Assembly: GCF_032163395.1 (NCBI RefSeq)
Contig: NZ_CP119968.1
Coordinates: forward strand, 667,501-731,500
DNA: 64,000 nt
Reading direction: 5' to 3'
From: Gloeocapsopsis dulcis
GTDB lineage: Bacteria > Cyanobacteriota > Cyanobacteriia > Cyanobacteriales > Chroococcidiopsidaceae
Position numbers and translations under genes: made by a program. Below the pieces are notes generated by a model. That model saw only the letters and a program-made list of their open reading frames with translations. It had not been told where the DNA came from and made no database searches. This document shows, one piece after another, positions 1-8,809 of the stretch (position 1 is its first letter; the number at the start of each line of letters is the position of its first letter).

Positions 1-807
1 GCAATGAGTTTTCAAGCAACATCTGAAAACTGGGCAAATTTTTCAACTCGGATTCCCGAACTAGGAGCAATTGTTGAAGAATTTATTGAAGGAGAAGTTA
101 AGCGATCGCCCAGCGTCCAAGGTCGAATTACCCCTAGTGGTGAAGTAGAAATTCTCTCAACTCATGACCAAATTTTAGGAGGTCCTGATGGTCAAATCTA
201 TCTGGGCTGTCGCTTTCCTGCCGATGAAACCTATCGGATGCGCTTGCAGGAATTGGGTATTAAAGTCGGGAAAAAGTTAGCTGAAAAAGGGGCTTTAGAG
301 AGGTTTGGTGTTGATTTTATTGCCGTACAACAACCAAATCATAATGGAGGACAACACTGGGACTTACAAGCAATTGAAATTAATCTGCGTAAAGGTGGGA
401 CAACTCATCCTTTTATGACACTGAAACTCCTCACTAATGGACGTTATCATCCTGCAACTGGAATATTTTATAGTCCCCACGGTCGTCCTAAATACTACAT
501 TGCCACTGATAATTTGCAGAAAGAACGCTACTGTGGTTTACTTCCCAGTGATTTGATGGACATTATTGCTTATCATCGGCTACATTTTGATACCGGAACT
601 GAAACAGGCACAGTATTTCATCTTATGGGTTGTCTTTCGGAGTTTGGCAAACTAGGCTTAACTAGCATTGGCGATTCTCCCCAACAAGCTGAGGAGATTT
701 ATAACAAAGTCGTGAAAATTTTAGATGAAGAAACTCGGCACAATTCTAATAACCATACTTGGGAATTAGATGCTTGTGGTCCTATTATTTGGAATGGGAC
801 AACTTGA
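1..807 (+). CDS. PGM1-related ATP-grasp peptide ligase, C-terminal part
   Basis: The reading frame is open to the left edge, so the gene begins outside the window and only about 268 residues are seen. The sequence has features of the ATP-grasp fold: a segment ending in an EINLRKGGTTHP motif (about residue 128) looks like the metal-binding Glu/Asn and phosphate-contacting region. A C-terminal part typical of PGM1-related peptide ligases follows (GRPKYYIATDN, then HLMGCLSEFGKLG). PGM1-type ligases join amino acids or peptides in natural-product pathways; the substrate here is unknown. It is followed on the same strand by a coiled-coil gene 150 bp away, too far to claim an operon. Family assignment is by recognition of motifs; substrate is not inferred. 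Confidence 0.65.
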   Translation, partial: AMSFQATSENWANFSTRIPELGAIVEEFIEGEVKRSPSVQGRITPSGEVEILSTHDQILGGPDGQIYLGCRFPADETYRMRLQELGIKVGKKLAEKGALERFGVDFIAVQQPNHNGGQHWDLQAIEINLRKGGTTHPFMTLKLLTNGRYHPATGIFYSPHGRPKYYIATDNLQKERYCGLLPSDLMDIIAYHRLHFDTGTETGTVFHLMGCLSEFGKLGLTSIGDSPQQAEEIYNKVVKILDEETRHNSNNHTWELDACGPIIWNGTT

Positions 808-957
808 GGTGCTAATAGCAATAGCTTTTATACCTAAAGGAAGTACCTGCACAAGAAATCTCTAAGTCATGATAAAGACAGTGCCACGGTCAAGCTAAAA
901 CTGATTAGTAATCAGATAAAACCTGGTGTAAAAACATAATTCTACCAGGAGTTAATC

Positions 958-1737
958 ATGTCAAACAACGTCAAAGAACAAATTACAACTGACTTAAAAC
1001 AAGCTAAGGAAACAGGTCAACTCAGAGCATCTCGAATTCGCGAGATTGTTCAAAATGCTGTTTCCCAAGTGACAGGCGAATTTAAATCAGGCTCGAATGA
1101 AATTCGTTCGCTTGTTAAAGATGCTGTCTCAGCTGTTGTTGAAAACATTCAGCAACAAGGAGGAGATCTCAAAGAAGAAATTACAGCTTCAATTGAAGGT
1201 GCAATTGATGGCGTTACTAGCTTACGCCGCAAAGAAAACGCCAAAACTCATGCTGAAGTTAAAGAATTACAAGCAAAACTTGATTCTGAAGAAGAAGAAT
1301 TGCAACAGGAAATTGAAAGACTTTTAGGAGATATTGAAGATACCGGAAAGGAAACTGCACCTAATATTAAAGCAGCGATAGAATCTGCAATTAACACACT
1401 GAAAAATAGTGAGGAAGCTGCAATCCTGCAAAAGCGTTATGCACAACTCCAAGCCCAGGCAGCAATTTTACGTGCCAACTTAGCTGCACGTTACGGAGGA
1501 AGACACGAAGAAGTCAAAGAATATTTAGATGAAGCTAAAACTTGGTACAGCAAAACACGCGCCCAAGCTGAACCTATGGCTGAACAAGTTGAACAAAAGC
1601 GATCGCAATTAGAAGAAAAAATGGGAGATGCTGGGGTTGCGATCGCGAAAAAAGAAAGACAACTCAAAAACGTTCTCAGAGAATTGCTACAAACAGCAAG
1701 TGAACTCTTGCGAGATAAAAAGCCACCTTCGCCATAA
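958..1737 (+). CDS. long-helix coiled-coil protein of unknown function
   Basis: A 259-residue protein made almost wholly of charged and Ala/Gln-rich helices, without a signal peptide, membrane segment or Cys. The first 90 residues are amphipathic (EIVQNAVSQVTGEF, IRSLVKDAVSAVVENI) with apolipoprotein- or LEA-like periodicity. Residues 95-125 are strongly acidic and coiled-coil-like, and a second helical stretch runs to the end, finishing KKPPSP. An AGGAG sequence at 947-951 lies 6 bases before the ATG and fixes the start. The 3' end is closed by a clear hairpin. Similar helical proteins are often linked to membrane or desiccation stress, but no function can be assigned from sequence alone. 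Confidence 0.75.
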   Translation: MSNNVKEQITTDLKQAKETGQLRASRIREIVQNAVSQVTGEFKSGSNEIRSLVKDAVSAVVENIQQQGGDLKEEITASIEGAIDGVTSLRRKENAKTHAEVKELQAKLDSEEEELQQEIERLLGDIEDTGKETAPNIKAAIESAINTLKNSEEAAILQKRYAQLQAQAAILRANLAARYGGRHEEVKEYLDEAKTWYSKTRAQAEPMAEQVEQKRSQLEEKMGDAGVAIAKKERQLKNVLRELLQTASELLRDKKPPSP

Positions 1738-1763
1738 ATATTGCTTGAATTATCCCATAAAAT

Positions 1764-1800
1764 AACCGTACTTTAAAGTTAAGTACGGTTTTATTATCTT
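1764..1800. terminator. bidirectional terminator hairpin
   Basis: A perfect 10-bp inverted repeat, AACCGTACTT (1764-1773) and AAGTACGGTT (1781-1790), has a 7-base loop. It is followed by TTATTATCTT on the plus strand and flanked by an A-rich stretch that reads as T-rich on the minus strand. It lies between two convergent genes, so it probably ends both transcripts. Confidence 0.8.
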
Positions 1801-1847
1801 CCACCACAATATTATTATCACACCCACCATTCTAAGTACTATTTAAG

Positions 1848-2033
1848 CTAATACACTTGCTTATTGACTCTTTCTTCATGCTTGACAATAATCCAAAGAG
1901 CATGAATACTTCCAGGAAGCCAACCTAGAAGTGTTAACACAATGTTGATCAAAAAAGCTGTGCTAATACCTTCTGTTAAAAATACGCCCAAAGGAGGTAG
2001 AAGGATACCAGTAGCTATTCGTGCTAATTTCAT
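1848..2033 (-). CDS. YqaE/Pmp3 family small membrane protein
   Basis: A 61-residue protein of the Pmp3/YqaE/Lti6 family. Two hydrophobic helices (about residues 6-25 and 28-50) flank the family signature LPPLGVFL, followed by LTLLGWLPGSIHALWIIVK. These proteins sit in the plasma membrane and are commonly induced by salt or cold, where they modulate membrane potential; the exact activity is not settled. Length and topology are normal for the family. It is monocistronic as far as can be seen, convergent with the upstream coiled-coil gene and separated from the next minus-strand gene by over 300 bp. Confidence 0.9.
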   Translation of the reverse strand: MKLARIATGILLPPLGVFLTEGISTAFLINIVLTLLGWLPGSIHALWIIVKHEERVNKQVY

Positions 2034-2359
2034 ATTGTTACTCTTAACTCTACACTATACTACCTTTTACTATTTTTCTACAATTATGATTTGATTGCCT
2101 CCATCTAGGGAACTATTGCCGCTTAAATTGCTATTCAACTTCATGAATTACTATCTTTTTAAAGAAATAATTCGTACATTTCTATGTATCAGTTATTACC
2201 ATTTGTAGCTATTTTAAATCACTAATTCAATCAAAAGTATTAAGTAACGGCTATTCCCCTGAGTTTTCGATATATTACCTGTGCCTAACTCTTAGGTAGA
2301 ACTAGCCGTATCCTATGGCTTTTGCACCCTTCAGCATAACTATTTAATACTGAGAGGAA
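2034..2359. other. gene-free AT-rich spacer
   Basis: No coding potential was seen on either strand. A TATAGT-like -10 sequence on the minus strand (2053-2058) is a possible promoter element for the YqaE gene. Nothing else with clear structure was found. Confidence 0.5.
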
Positions 2360-2749
2360 CTATGACTTGACCTCTGTGTTTGTCTGGCTTGTGGTGATTC
2401 CTAAATTTCTTTCAGCGAAGTACTTGCTTAGAAAGGTGTTCACGAAAGATAAGATTACAGGTCCTAAAAACGCACCTACAATGCTATATACTGCAAATCC
2501 TGGGACTAATATTGCTGCCAACCAAAAGCATAAACCATTAACGACTACTGAAGACAATCCTAAAGTAACGTAATTAAGTGGCAAGGCTAGTTTATTAAGA
2601 ACTGGTTTAACAGAAGAATTAGTCAATCCAACTGCAAAAGCAGCTATCAAAGCAGCAGGAAATGTTGCAATATCGATGCCTGGAACAACAATATCAACAA
2701 CCAGTAAACTGAGAGCAGTGGCAAGCAGAGTAAAAAAAGTTGCAGTCAT
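2360..2749 (-). CDS. YvlD/phage-holin-4_2 family membrane protein
   Basis: A 129-residue protein with four predicted membrane helices and the pattern of the Phage_holin_4_2 / YvlD family (PF04020): short soluble ends, Pro/Gly-containing helices and a central NxxxKPVLxxLxLPLNxxTLGL motif (about residues 44-66). Despite the family name these are chromosomal membrane proteins of unknown role, often associated with envelope stress. There is no lysis cassette nearby, so this is not a prophage marker. The tail (residues 113-129) is polar and presumably cytoplasmic. Confidence 0.85.
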   Translation of the reverse strand: MTATFFTLLATALSLLVVDIVVPGIDIATFPAALIAAFAVGLTNSSVKPVLNKLALPLNYVTLGLSSVVVNGLCFWLAAILVPGFAVYSIVGAFLGPVILSFVNTFLSKYFAERNLGITTSQTNTEVKS

Positions 2750-2876
2750 AAATATATTCTCCTGAATTTGTGACTAGAAATTTCGGAGAGATTCTAATAT
2801 ATATAATCTTCGGCGATTCTACATTAACAAACCTCTCCAAGAAGATAGATCTATTCGGGAATTTTAAATCTAAAGC

Positions 2877-3635
2877 TTATTTATTCTTACTCATCCGCTC
2901 TTTGAAAACGCGATAAAAGAATAGTGGATTACCAATGATATAACGTTCCCATAAGCGATTTGGCTCAGTAGCTAAGCGTGTTAACCATTCCAACCCACGG
3001 TCAGTCATCCACTCTGGACCGCGATACACAGTGCCAGTATAAAAATCAAGACAAGCACCTAAAGGTAAGAAAACACGAGCATTTATGCGTTCTATGTTGT
3101 GTAAAATCCAATGTTCTTGCAATGGCATACCAAAGCCGACATAGAGAACTCCTGGATTAAATGCGTTAATCATTTGAATAACCTGCTCATTTTCATCACC
3201 TGATTTTTCAAAGTAGCCGTGATAACCTTGCACCTGTAACTTAGGCGCAACAGTAGTCAGTTGAGTTATTGCTTTTTCAGCTACACCAGGTTTACCAGCA
3301 AGTAAAAATAAAGATACATTTTGTTGCTCGCAAGCTAATCCTAAATTTTCTATGTAGTCAGGACAAGTCATGCGATGCGTAGGTTCTACATCGTAGCCCA
3401 GCAAAATTGCTCCTAGCAAAACACCAAAGCCATCACAAAATACTAAGTCTGAATTGTTAATAAAATCTCTGTACCAATCTAGCTCATAAGCAAGATTCAT
3501 TGCTTTGACATTCACATTACTTACTATTACTTTTTGGTTGGTTTGTGCAGTTTGTACTACATAATCTATTAATTGACAAACATTAAGCTTGTGAAATTTT
3601 GTTTTAAGAAGTTTTACTTCGTCAAATTTGCTCAT
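2877..3635 (-). CDS. WecG/TagA/CpsF family glycosyltransferase
   Basis: A 252-residue glycosyltransferase of family GT26. Visible family features are DLVFCDGFGVLLGA (about residues 83-96), the RMTCPDY segment, FLLAGKPGVAEKA, the Gly-rich LYVGFGMPLQEHWI (about 164-178) and PLGACLDFYTGTVYRGPEWM. Members transfer a sugar (ManNAcA or related) from a UDP-sugar to a lipid-linked acceptor in the synthesis of surface polysaccharides, at the cytoplasmic face of the membrane. No other polysaccharide gene is adjacent, so the product cannot be named. Length is normal. The ATG at 3635 is the first residue of a MSKFDEVKLL start. Confidence 0.9.
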   Translation of the reverse strand: MSKFDEVKLLKTKFHKLNVCQLIDYVVQTAQTNQKVIVSNVNVKAMNLAYELDWYRDFINNSDLVFCDGFGVLLGAILLGYDVEPTHRMTCPDYIENLGLACEQQNVSLFLLAGKPGVAEKAITQLTTVAPKLQVQGYHGYFEKSGDENEQVIQMINAFNPGVLYVGFGMPLQEHWILHNIERINARVFLPLGACLDFYTGTVYRGPEWMTDRGLEWLTRLATEPNRLWERYIIGNPLFFYRVFKERMSKNK

Positions 3636-3969
3636 GATCTTACTTTGAGTTAAACTGTTGTAATATAACCATCCTATTTGAGTTGTCAGTTGCGAAACAA
3701 ACTACAGAGGACACAAAGTATGCAGAAAAAAGAGTTAAAGAGAGTTGTTCATAAATCATTTGAGACTGCTATACAAAATATAAAACTTCTACTTCATCGT
3801 AACTATATCATTCAATGAATTTTGAGTTTAAGGTAAGAATTGACGATATGGAATGATTTTAAATAACTTCAAATAATTATTTTAAAACACACAAAACCAT
3901 GTCTTAAGTAAGGACAAGTTTCAAGATTCTTAATATAGTATTGTGTAAAATCGAGAAAGCCTGCTTATT
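3636..3969. repeat. divergent intergenic region with copy 1 of a dispersed repeat
   Basis: This 334-bp spacer separates the minus-strand glycosyltransferase from the plus-strand kinase and must hold both promoters. It contains a degenerate copy (about 3693-3734) of a family whose core reads GAGGACACAAAGTATGCAG. Related copies lie at 25972-26012 and around 61829-61921. The rest is AT-rich; TATAGT just before the kinase gene is a possible -10 box. Confidence 0.5.
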
Positions 3970-5652
3970 TTGGTAGTTGTGTCGCACTTAGTTCAGCGTG
4001 CAATTCACTGCATTAACCCAAATTGCCCGCGTCCTTATCCGAAGACTTGGGGAAGCAAGTTTTGCGATCGCTGTGGTGCACCACTGCAGTTAAGAGGTCG
4101 TTATGTACCTTTACACCGCTTAGGTGCAGGTGGATTTGCCACAATCTACACAGTTTGGGACTTACACCTCCAGACTCAACAAGTGCTTAAGGTCTTAGTA
4201 GATTCTTCACCAAAGGCATTAGAGTTATTTAAACAAGAAGCCTCTGTGCTTCAGCATCTGCAACATCCAGGTGTACCTAGAGTAGAACCTGATGGCTATT
4301 TTCAGATTCATTTAGAGGACTCTGAACTTTCATTACCCTGTCTGGTAATGGAAAAAATCAACGGTCAGACTTTACAAGAGGTGCTAGAGAAGCATCCTCA
4401 AGGTTGTCCTGAGGAATGGGTCTTAGCTTGGTTGAAGCAGGCAATAGAGATTTTACACAAGTTGCACAGTCGCCAGATTATCCATCGAGATATTAAGCCT
4501 TCAAACTTAATGCTGCGGGAATCTACAGGACAGCTAGTTTTGATTGATTTTGGTGGCGCAAAGCAGATTGCGGCAACGTCACGCTTAGCAGATCGTTCAA
4601 CGCGATTATTTACTTCTGGTTACAGTCCACCAGAACAAATGGCTGGAGGAGTTGTTGGACCTGCTGCAGATTTTTATGCGCTAGGACGGACAATGATTGA
4701 AATGCTGACGGGTAAGTCTATCTCGGACTTGCAAGATCCGATGACAGGTAAGTTACAGTGGCGTGCTTTTGCTCAAGTCAGTCCTGCTGTTGCTGGTTTG
4801 CTAGATGATATGGTGCAGGATGATGTCCGCCACAGACCAGCAAATGCGATCGTTGTTCAAGACCGCTTAACGAAAGCGCAAAAGCCTTTGGGATGGTTAT
4901 CTTGGTTTAATAGCCTTCTTAATAGCTGGGATTCGCGAATTGTTTTTCGTTCTCTAACAGTTGGGCTGTCAAAAACAACTGTTTTTTTTCTCAGAGCGAT
5001 CGCTCATGCGTTGCGGGCTAGCTTTGATACAATTTGGGAAATGCTATTAGGTGCGAGTGGATCTTGTGTAGCGACTCTTGTTGGTTTTGTTCTAGCATAC
5101 TGGTCGCCCCTGGGAAATGCCTTAGCTGGTTTTTTATCACAACAATTGACTTTTTTACTAGCAACGCAAATTACTGTAGAAGCAGACATTCTGCTATTCG
5201 CAGTTGTTGGTATGGGAACTGCATGGGGACTCACCGCTGCAGGAGGCTTTGGTCAACGCCGGCGGTATTTGATCGCAGCACTAATGGGGCTGTTTGGGTA
5301 TAGCTTAAGTTGGTTAGTGTGGCAGTTGCTGACATCGAATACTGGAGATGTCGGAATTGCAGGATCAATTGCGATCGCTGCTGCTTTTCTGACCTTAGGT
5401 TTAGGTTTACGTAGCCATTATTTAGTCCACTCCACAGTTGCTGCTGTTGGCTGTAGTGCGGTTTTTTTGCTCCTGACAAGCTTAAATCTTTATCCACCTG
5501 TTTTTTGGAACTTTCAAATCGCAGTACCTACTTGGTTAGATTTCGCTGCTGCGATCGCTTTTTTTGCTACTCTAGGTATGATTCTTGGCTTTTGGTTGGG
5601 TATTAGCTATTACATTATTGTTCCTATATTACGCTTCTTAGGCTGGCACTAA
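3970..5652 (+). CDS. membrane-anchored Ser/Thr protein kinase with zinc-ribbon N-terminus
   Basis: A Hanks-type kinase of about 560 residues. A four-Cys ribbon (C14, C19, C32, C35) precedes the kinase domain, which starts at the glycine loop GAGGFATIY (about 52-60). The lysine follows in VLKVL, the catalytic loop is HRDIKPSN (172-179), DFG begins at 193 and SPPEQ forms the P+1 region. After about residue 330 there are several hydrophobic segments, so the C-terminus is membrane-embedded. The N-terminal Cys motif and C-terminal membrane helices are common in cyanobacterial Pkn2-type kinases. Substrates are unknown. Start is uncertain: TTG at 3970 or GTG at 3979 are both possible, and no ATG precedes the Cys ribbon. 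Confidence 0.9.
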   Translation: MVVVSHLVQRAIHCINPNCPRPYPKTWGSKFCDRCGAPLQLRGRYVPLHRLGAGGFATIYTVWDLHLQTQQVLKVLVDSSPKALELFKQEASVLQHLQHPGVPRVEPDGYFQIHLEDSELSLPCLVMEKINGQTLQEVLEKHPQGCPEEWVLAWLKQAIEILHKLHSRQIIHRDIKPSNLMLRESTGQLVLIDFGGAKQIAATSRLADRSTRLFTSGYSPPEQMAGGVVGPAADFYALGRTMIEMLTGKSISDLQDPMTGKLQWRAFAQVSPAVAGLLDDMVQDDVRHRPANAIVVQDRLTKAQKPLGWLSWFNSLLNSWDSRIVFRSLTVGLSKTTVFFLRAIAHALRASFDTIWEMLLGASGSCVATLVGFVLAYWSPLGNALAGFLSQQLTFLLATQITVEADILLFAVVGMGTAWGLTAAGGFGQRRRYLIAALMGLFGYSLSWLVWQLLTSNTGDVGIAGSIAIAAAFLTLGLGLRSHYLVHSTVAAVGCSAVFLLLTSLNLYPPVFWNFQIAVPTWLDFAAAIAFFATLGMILGFWLGISYYIIVPILRFLGWH

Positions 5653-5984
5653 AGCCGTTTTGGCATCTCAGCCTTTTCAGAGAAAGTAAAATAAATTGCT
5701 TATAACCGAGCAGGATTTGTTTAGTATAAGCTCTATAACTTTTTACAAAACATCAAGGAAAATAATCAAAAAGTTATTCCTAATTTTCCTGAACTTTACC
5801 TTATTTTTCTTTTACTTAAGATTAGCTACTTCATATTGTAATAGTTAACACCACTAAATATCAAACTTAATTAAAGATTTGATATAGTGGAACACATTTT
5901 TTGACTGAGCGTCTCAAAGTTTGAGCTATAAATTTAACACAGCATCCCAGATTACACTTAATTAGTAATTCAGTTAGTTACGCA
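5653..5984. other. AT-rich intergenic region
   Basis: No gene is visible in these 332 bases. Short poly-T and poly-A runs are present, but no clear terminator follows the kinase gene. The right-hand part holds the possible promoter described separately. Confidence 0.5.
5901..5932 (+). promoter_or_regulatory. possible promoter with embedded palindrome upstream of the pentapeptide gene
   Basis: TTGACT (5901-5906) and TATAAA (5927-5932) are separated by 20 bases, which is longer than the usual 17. The spacer contains the inverted repeat CTCAAA-G-TTTGAG (5913-5925). A repressor or activator site over a weak promoter is plausible but unproven. Confidence 0.3.
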
Positions 5985-6464
5985 ATGAAACTCACTCTTC
6001 TTTCCGTCGTCATGTTAACTCCTATATGGTTCATGGCTTCAGCACACGCATATAGTCCTCAAGACTTAGAGCAATTAAGGCAAACTAGGGCGTGCCCTCG
6101 ATGTGACCTCAGTGATGCACCGCTTAATCAACTGAATTTAAGTGGTGCTAACCTCCGAGAAGCTAACTTGATTCGCGCAAATCTATCTCAAAGCAACCTC
6201 TCGCGTGCTGATTTAAGTGGTGCCAATTTAGACGTAGCAGATTTACGTGGTGCTAACTTAACAAGTGCTACTTTAACAGGAGTTAATCTCAGGACGGCAA
6301 ACTTAGAGAATACAAACTTGACATTTGCAGGTTTTATTGCTGCTAACTTAGAGGGAGCTAGCTTCCGTGGTGCAAGGATGTTGATCACCAACTTCCGAGG
6401 AGCGAAGTTTAGATTGACAACAATGCCTAATGGAGTTGTGACACCTGATCGCCGTTACTGGTAG
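5985..6464 (+). CDS. secreted pentapeptide-repeat protein
   Basis: A 159-residue protein beginning with a signal peptide ([22 protein letters not shown], cleavage likely after AHA near residue 22). A short CPRC motif follows, then about 18 A(D/N)LxX pentapeptide repeats (residues 44-142, e.g. [16 protein letters not shown]). Such repeats fold as a right-handed quadrilateral beta-helix. Secreted pentapeptide proteins of this kind are numerous in cyanobacteria, with thylakoid-lumen or periplasmic location; no enzymatic role is known. The preserved 5-residue periodicity shows the protein is intact. Confidence 0.9.
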   Translation: MKLTLLSVVMLTPIWFMASAHAYSPQDLEQLRQTRACPRCDLSDAPLNQLNLSGANLREANLIRANLSQSNLSRADLSGANLDVADLRGANLTSATLTGVNLRTANLENTNLTFAGFIAANLEGASFRGARMLITNFRGAKFRLTTMPNGVVTPDRRYW

Positions 6465-6585
6465 ATCGGATTGTAAATCAGTATATTTACTAGTGGTATT
6501 TTATACAAACAGTAGTAATTTTTGATTTCTGTTATTGCGTTTCCAAGTTTGGGATTAATTAGGGAAGAACATATTTGGTGACGCA

Positions 6586-7053
6586 ATGAAAATTTTACAT
6601 CTGGGTGCAATCTTAATTACTGCTGTTTCTCTTGTACCAGGGTTTTCTAGGGCAACACTTGCTCAAGATGCTGACTATGTTTGCTACATAACTACTAAAT
6701 CAGGTCAGGTAGTAGATTTATCTGCATCAATTTGTCAGTTGAACGGATCTAGCCGCTTAGCAAAAGCCACAAGTGCTGCAGGAAGCGACCAAGCTTTCAT
6801 TGCCGACTATGAGCGTGCTGTTATGGGCTATCCGGATGCGCAAGATAAATTATTAACTAGCATTCAAAGATCGCCAGAGTCTAATATCATGCAAGCAAAA
6901 AGTGTTTGCAACGAGTTAGAAGCAGGTCTTTCGCTAGAAGAAATCAAGATGTACCAAACACAGGGCGTTACAAACAAAGTTGATAATATCAATGCATCTG
7001 TCACTGCTACTTTGGCAACTAAGCACTATTGTCCTCAATTTAGTAATCTATAA
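6586..7053 (+). CDS. exported protein with DUF732-like C-terminal part
   Basis: A 155-residue protein with an N-terminal signal peptide ending near TLAQ (about residue 26). The mature part has four Cys (CYIT, SICQ, SVCNEL, HYCPQF), which could make two disulfides. The C-terminal region, with an AxxxC-xxLxxGxSxxE helix and a final CPQ, resembles the DUF732 domain better known from actinobacteria; this resemblance is from pattern only. No function is known. It follows the pentapeptide gene in the same direction after 121 bp, and both encode exported proteins. Confidence 0.7.
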   Translation: MKILHLGAILITAVSLVPGFSRATLAQDADYVCYITTKSGQVVDLSASICQLNGSSRLAKATSAAGSDQAFIADYERAVMGYPDAQDKLLTSIQRSPESNIMQAKSVCNELEAGLSLEEIKMYQTQGVTNKVDNINASVTATLATKHYCPQFSNL

Positions 7054-7243
7054 CAAGTTTTTATTTAGGCTGCTTTGTAATATAACGAAATAATGGCACT
7101 ATTTTGGCATAAATGGATGACATAAATACCAAAAGTGGGGCAAATTAGCTTGTGTATAAATAACTGAAGAGACCCACAAATAATTTTATGTTTTAAACTA
7201 TTCTTTATCATAGGGGAGTAGGTAACTACAAATTATTGCATCA

Positions 7244-8461
7244 ATGCTCACCCAGATAAAAAAGATAGCAACTGAACTAGCACCGCGCCTGATTGAAATT
7301 CGCCGCCATATTCACACTCATCCAGAATTAAGTGGTCAGGAGTATCAAACAGCTGCTTTTGTTGCAGGAGTCCTATCATCCTGTGGAATTCCTGTAAGAG
7401 AAGGGATAGGGAGAACAGGCGTGATTGGAGAGGTGCAAGGAGGAGGTTGTGACTCTCGATTATTAGCGATTCGGGCTGACATGGATGCTTTACCAATTCA
7501 AGAACGAACTGGGTTAGAGTACGCTTCTCGAACCCCAGGAATTATGCATGCGTGCGGTCATGATGTCCATACAACAGTAGGACTAGGCACAGCAATGGTT
7601 TTGTCGCGAATTGCTGAGCACTTACCAGGAAATGTCAGGTTTTTGTTTCAGCCAGCAGAGGAAATTGCCCAAGGTGCTAGCTGGATGGTTGCTGACGGAG
7701 TTATGGAAAATGTTTCAGCAGTTTTTTCGCTTCATGTTTTTCCTTCAATTCCAGCAGGTTCTATTGGGATACGCTACGGAGCATTGACTGCTGCTGCCGA
7801 TGAGTTGGAAATTATTATTATCGGAGAATCAGGACACGGCGCCCGACCTCATGAAGCAATTGATGCGATTTGGATTGCTTCTCAAGTAATTACAACATTA
7901 CAACAAGCCATTAGTCGCACCCAAAACCCACTACACCCTATTGTATTAACAATCGGTCAAATTCATGGCGGTAGAGCACCGAATGTGATTGCCGATCAAG
8001 TGAAATTATCAGGAACAGTGCGATCGCTGCACCCAGAAACCCGCGCCAAATTACCAAATTGGATTTCACAAATGGTTGCTAATGTTTGTCAAGGCTATGG
8101 CGCGCGGTGTGAAGTGAAATATAGTCTTGGCGTTCCAGGAGTGAATAACGACTTAGCACTAGCACAACTGTTGCAGATTGCAGCAGAAGAGGCTTGGGGA
8201 AGCGATCGCGTCCAAATTTTACCTGAACCATCTTTGGGTGCAGAAGATTTTTCAGTTTATCTTGAAAAATCTCCAGGAGTCATGTTTCGTTTGGGGGTAG
8301 GCTACCCAGACAGAAAGCTCAATCACCCACTACACCATCCACAATTTGAAGTAGACGAAAAAGCGATCGTGACTGGCGTTGTCACCCTAGCATACGGCGC
8401 TTGGAAGTATTGGCAGCAAAACAATGGATCTACTGAAGAATCACCACTGTCTCTTTCCTAA
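7244..8461 (+). CDS. M20 family N-acyl amino acid amidohydrolase
   Basis: A 405-residue metallopeptidase-like amidohydrolase of family M20D. The metal-binding ACGHDVHTT motif lies near residue 103, the catalytic/metal Glu pair in FQPAEEIAQGA near 137, and a HGARPHEAIDAI segment in the dimerisation-domain boundary near 199. The C-terminal metal His lies in HHPQFEVDE. These enzymes remove acyl groups from N-acyl amino acids or cleave small amide conjugates in the cytoplasm. Length matches the family (about 390-410). The ATG at 7244 gives a normal N-terminus. The gene stands alone, followed by an unrelated small gene. Confidence 0.92.
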   Translation: MLTQIKKIATELAPRLIEIRRHIHTHPELSGQEYQTAAFVAGVLSSCGIPVREGIGRTGVIGEVQGGGCDSRLLAIRADMDALPIQERTGLEYASRTPGIMHACGHDVHTTVGLGTAMVLSRIAEHLPGNVRFLFQPAEEIAQGASWMVADGVMENVSAVFSLHVFPSIPAGSIGIRYGALTAAADELEIIIIGESGHGARPHEAIDAIWIASQVITTLQQAISRTQNPLHPIVLTIGQIHGGRAPNVIADQVKLSGTVRSLHPETRAKLPNWISQMVANVCQGYGARCEVKYSLGVPGVNNDLALAQLLQIAAEEAWGSDRVQILPEPSLGAEDFSVYLEKSPGVMFRLGVGYPDRKLNHPLHHPQFEVDEKAIVTGVVTLAYGAWKYWQQNNGSTEESPLSLS

Positions 8462-8544
8462 GTGCTTCTTCCACAAGAAGGATGTCTCTAGTACGCTCAA
8501 TTGGTACTCTATCAATCATTGAGTAAGTGATAACAAGTTAAGCT

Positions 8545-8799
8545 ATGCCATCAAACACACCATTGCAAGGCACCGATTTAGTAGACTGTGCTAGAGCTAA
8601 TGCTAAGCAAGGAATCGAAACAGCAGCTTATCAATGTGGCTATAGTGGGGATGTTAATGCATTTGCTAGAGAACTTAAAGCAGCCTGCGAGCAAATGAAC
8701 TTACAAGTGAAAGAACTGAGAGAATTGATTGACGAACAAGAAATGCCTCTCCAGTTAGGAGGAGAAGTCGTTGCACCCGACACACCATCTGAGTTGTAA
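8545..8799 (+). CDS. small conserved cyanobacterial-type protein, unknown function
   Basis: An 84-residue acidic, mostly helical protein. The N-terminal half (residues 10-45) contains three Cys (DCARA, YQCGYS, KAACEQ), and the C-terminal half is a polar helix rich in Glu and Leu. No signal peptide or membrane segment is present. It ends only 10 bp from the stop of mgtE on the other strand, so the two genes converge. I do not recognise the family; the coherent codon use and intact frame support a real gene. Confidence 0.6.
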   Translation: MPSNTPLQGTDLVDCARANAKQGIETAAYQCGYSGDVNAFARELKAACEQMNLQVKELRELIDEQEMPLQLGGEVVAPDTPSEL

Positions 8800-8809
8800 G
8801 CAATTGGCT

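Noticed and set aside
1097-1327. Open frame of 76 codons in a second frame inside the coiled-coil gene
   Set aside because: Lies wholly within a gene with good start, ribosome site and composition; Lys/Leu bias comes from the other frame.
2360-2749. Prophage holin
   Set aside because: The family name is misleading; there is no endolysin or phage gene nearby and the protein is of YvlD type.
8460-8545. Hairpin CTTCTT/AAGAAG after the M20 gene as a terminator
   Set aside because: Stem is short and lacks a T-run.
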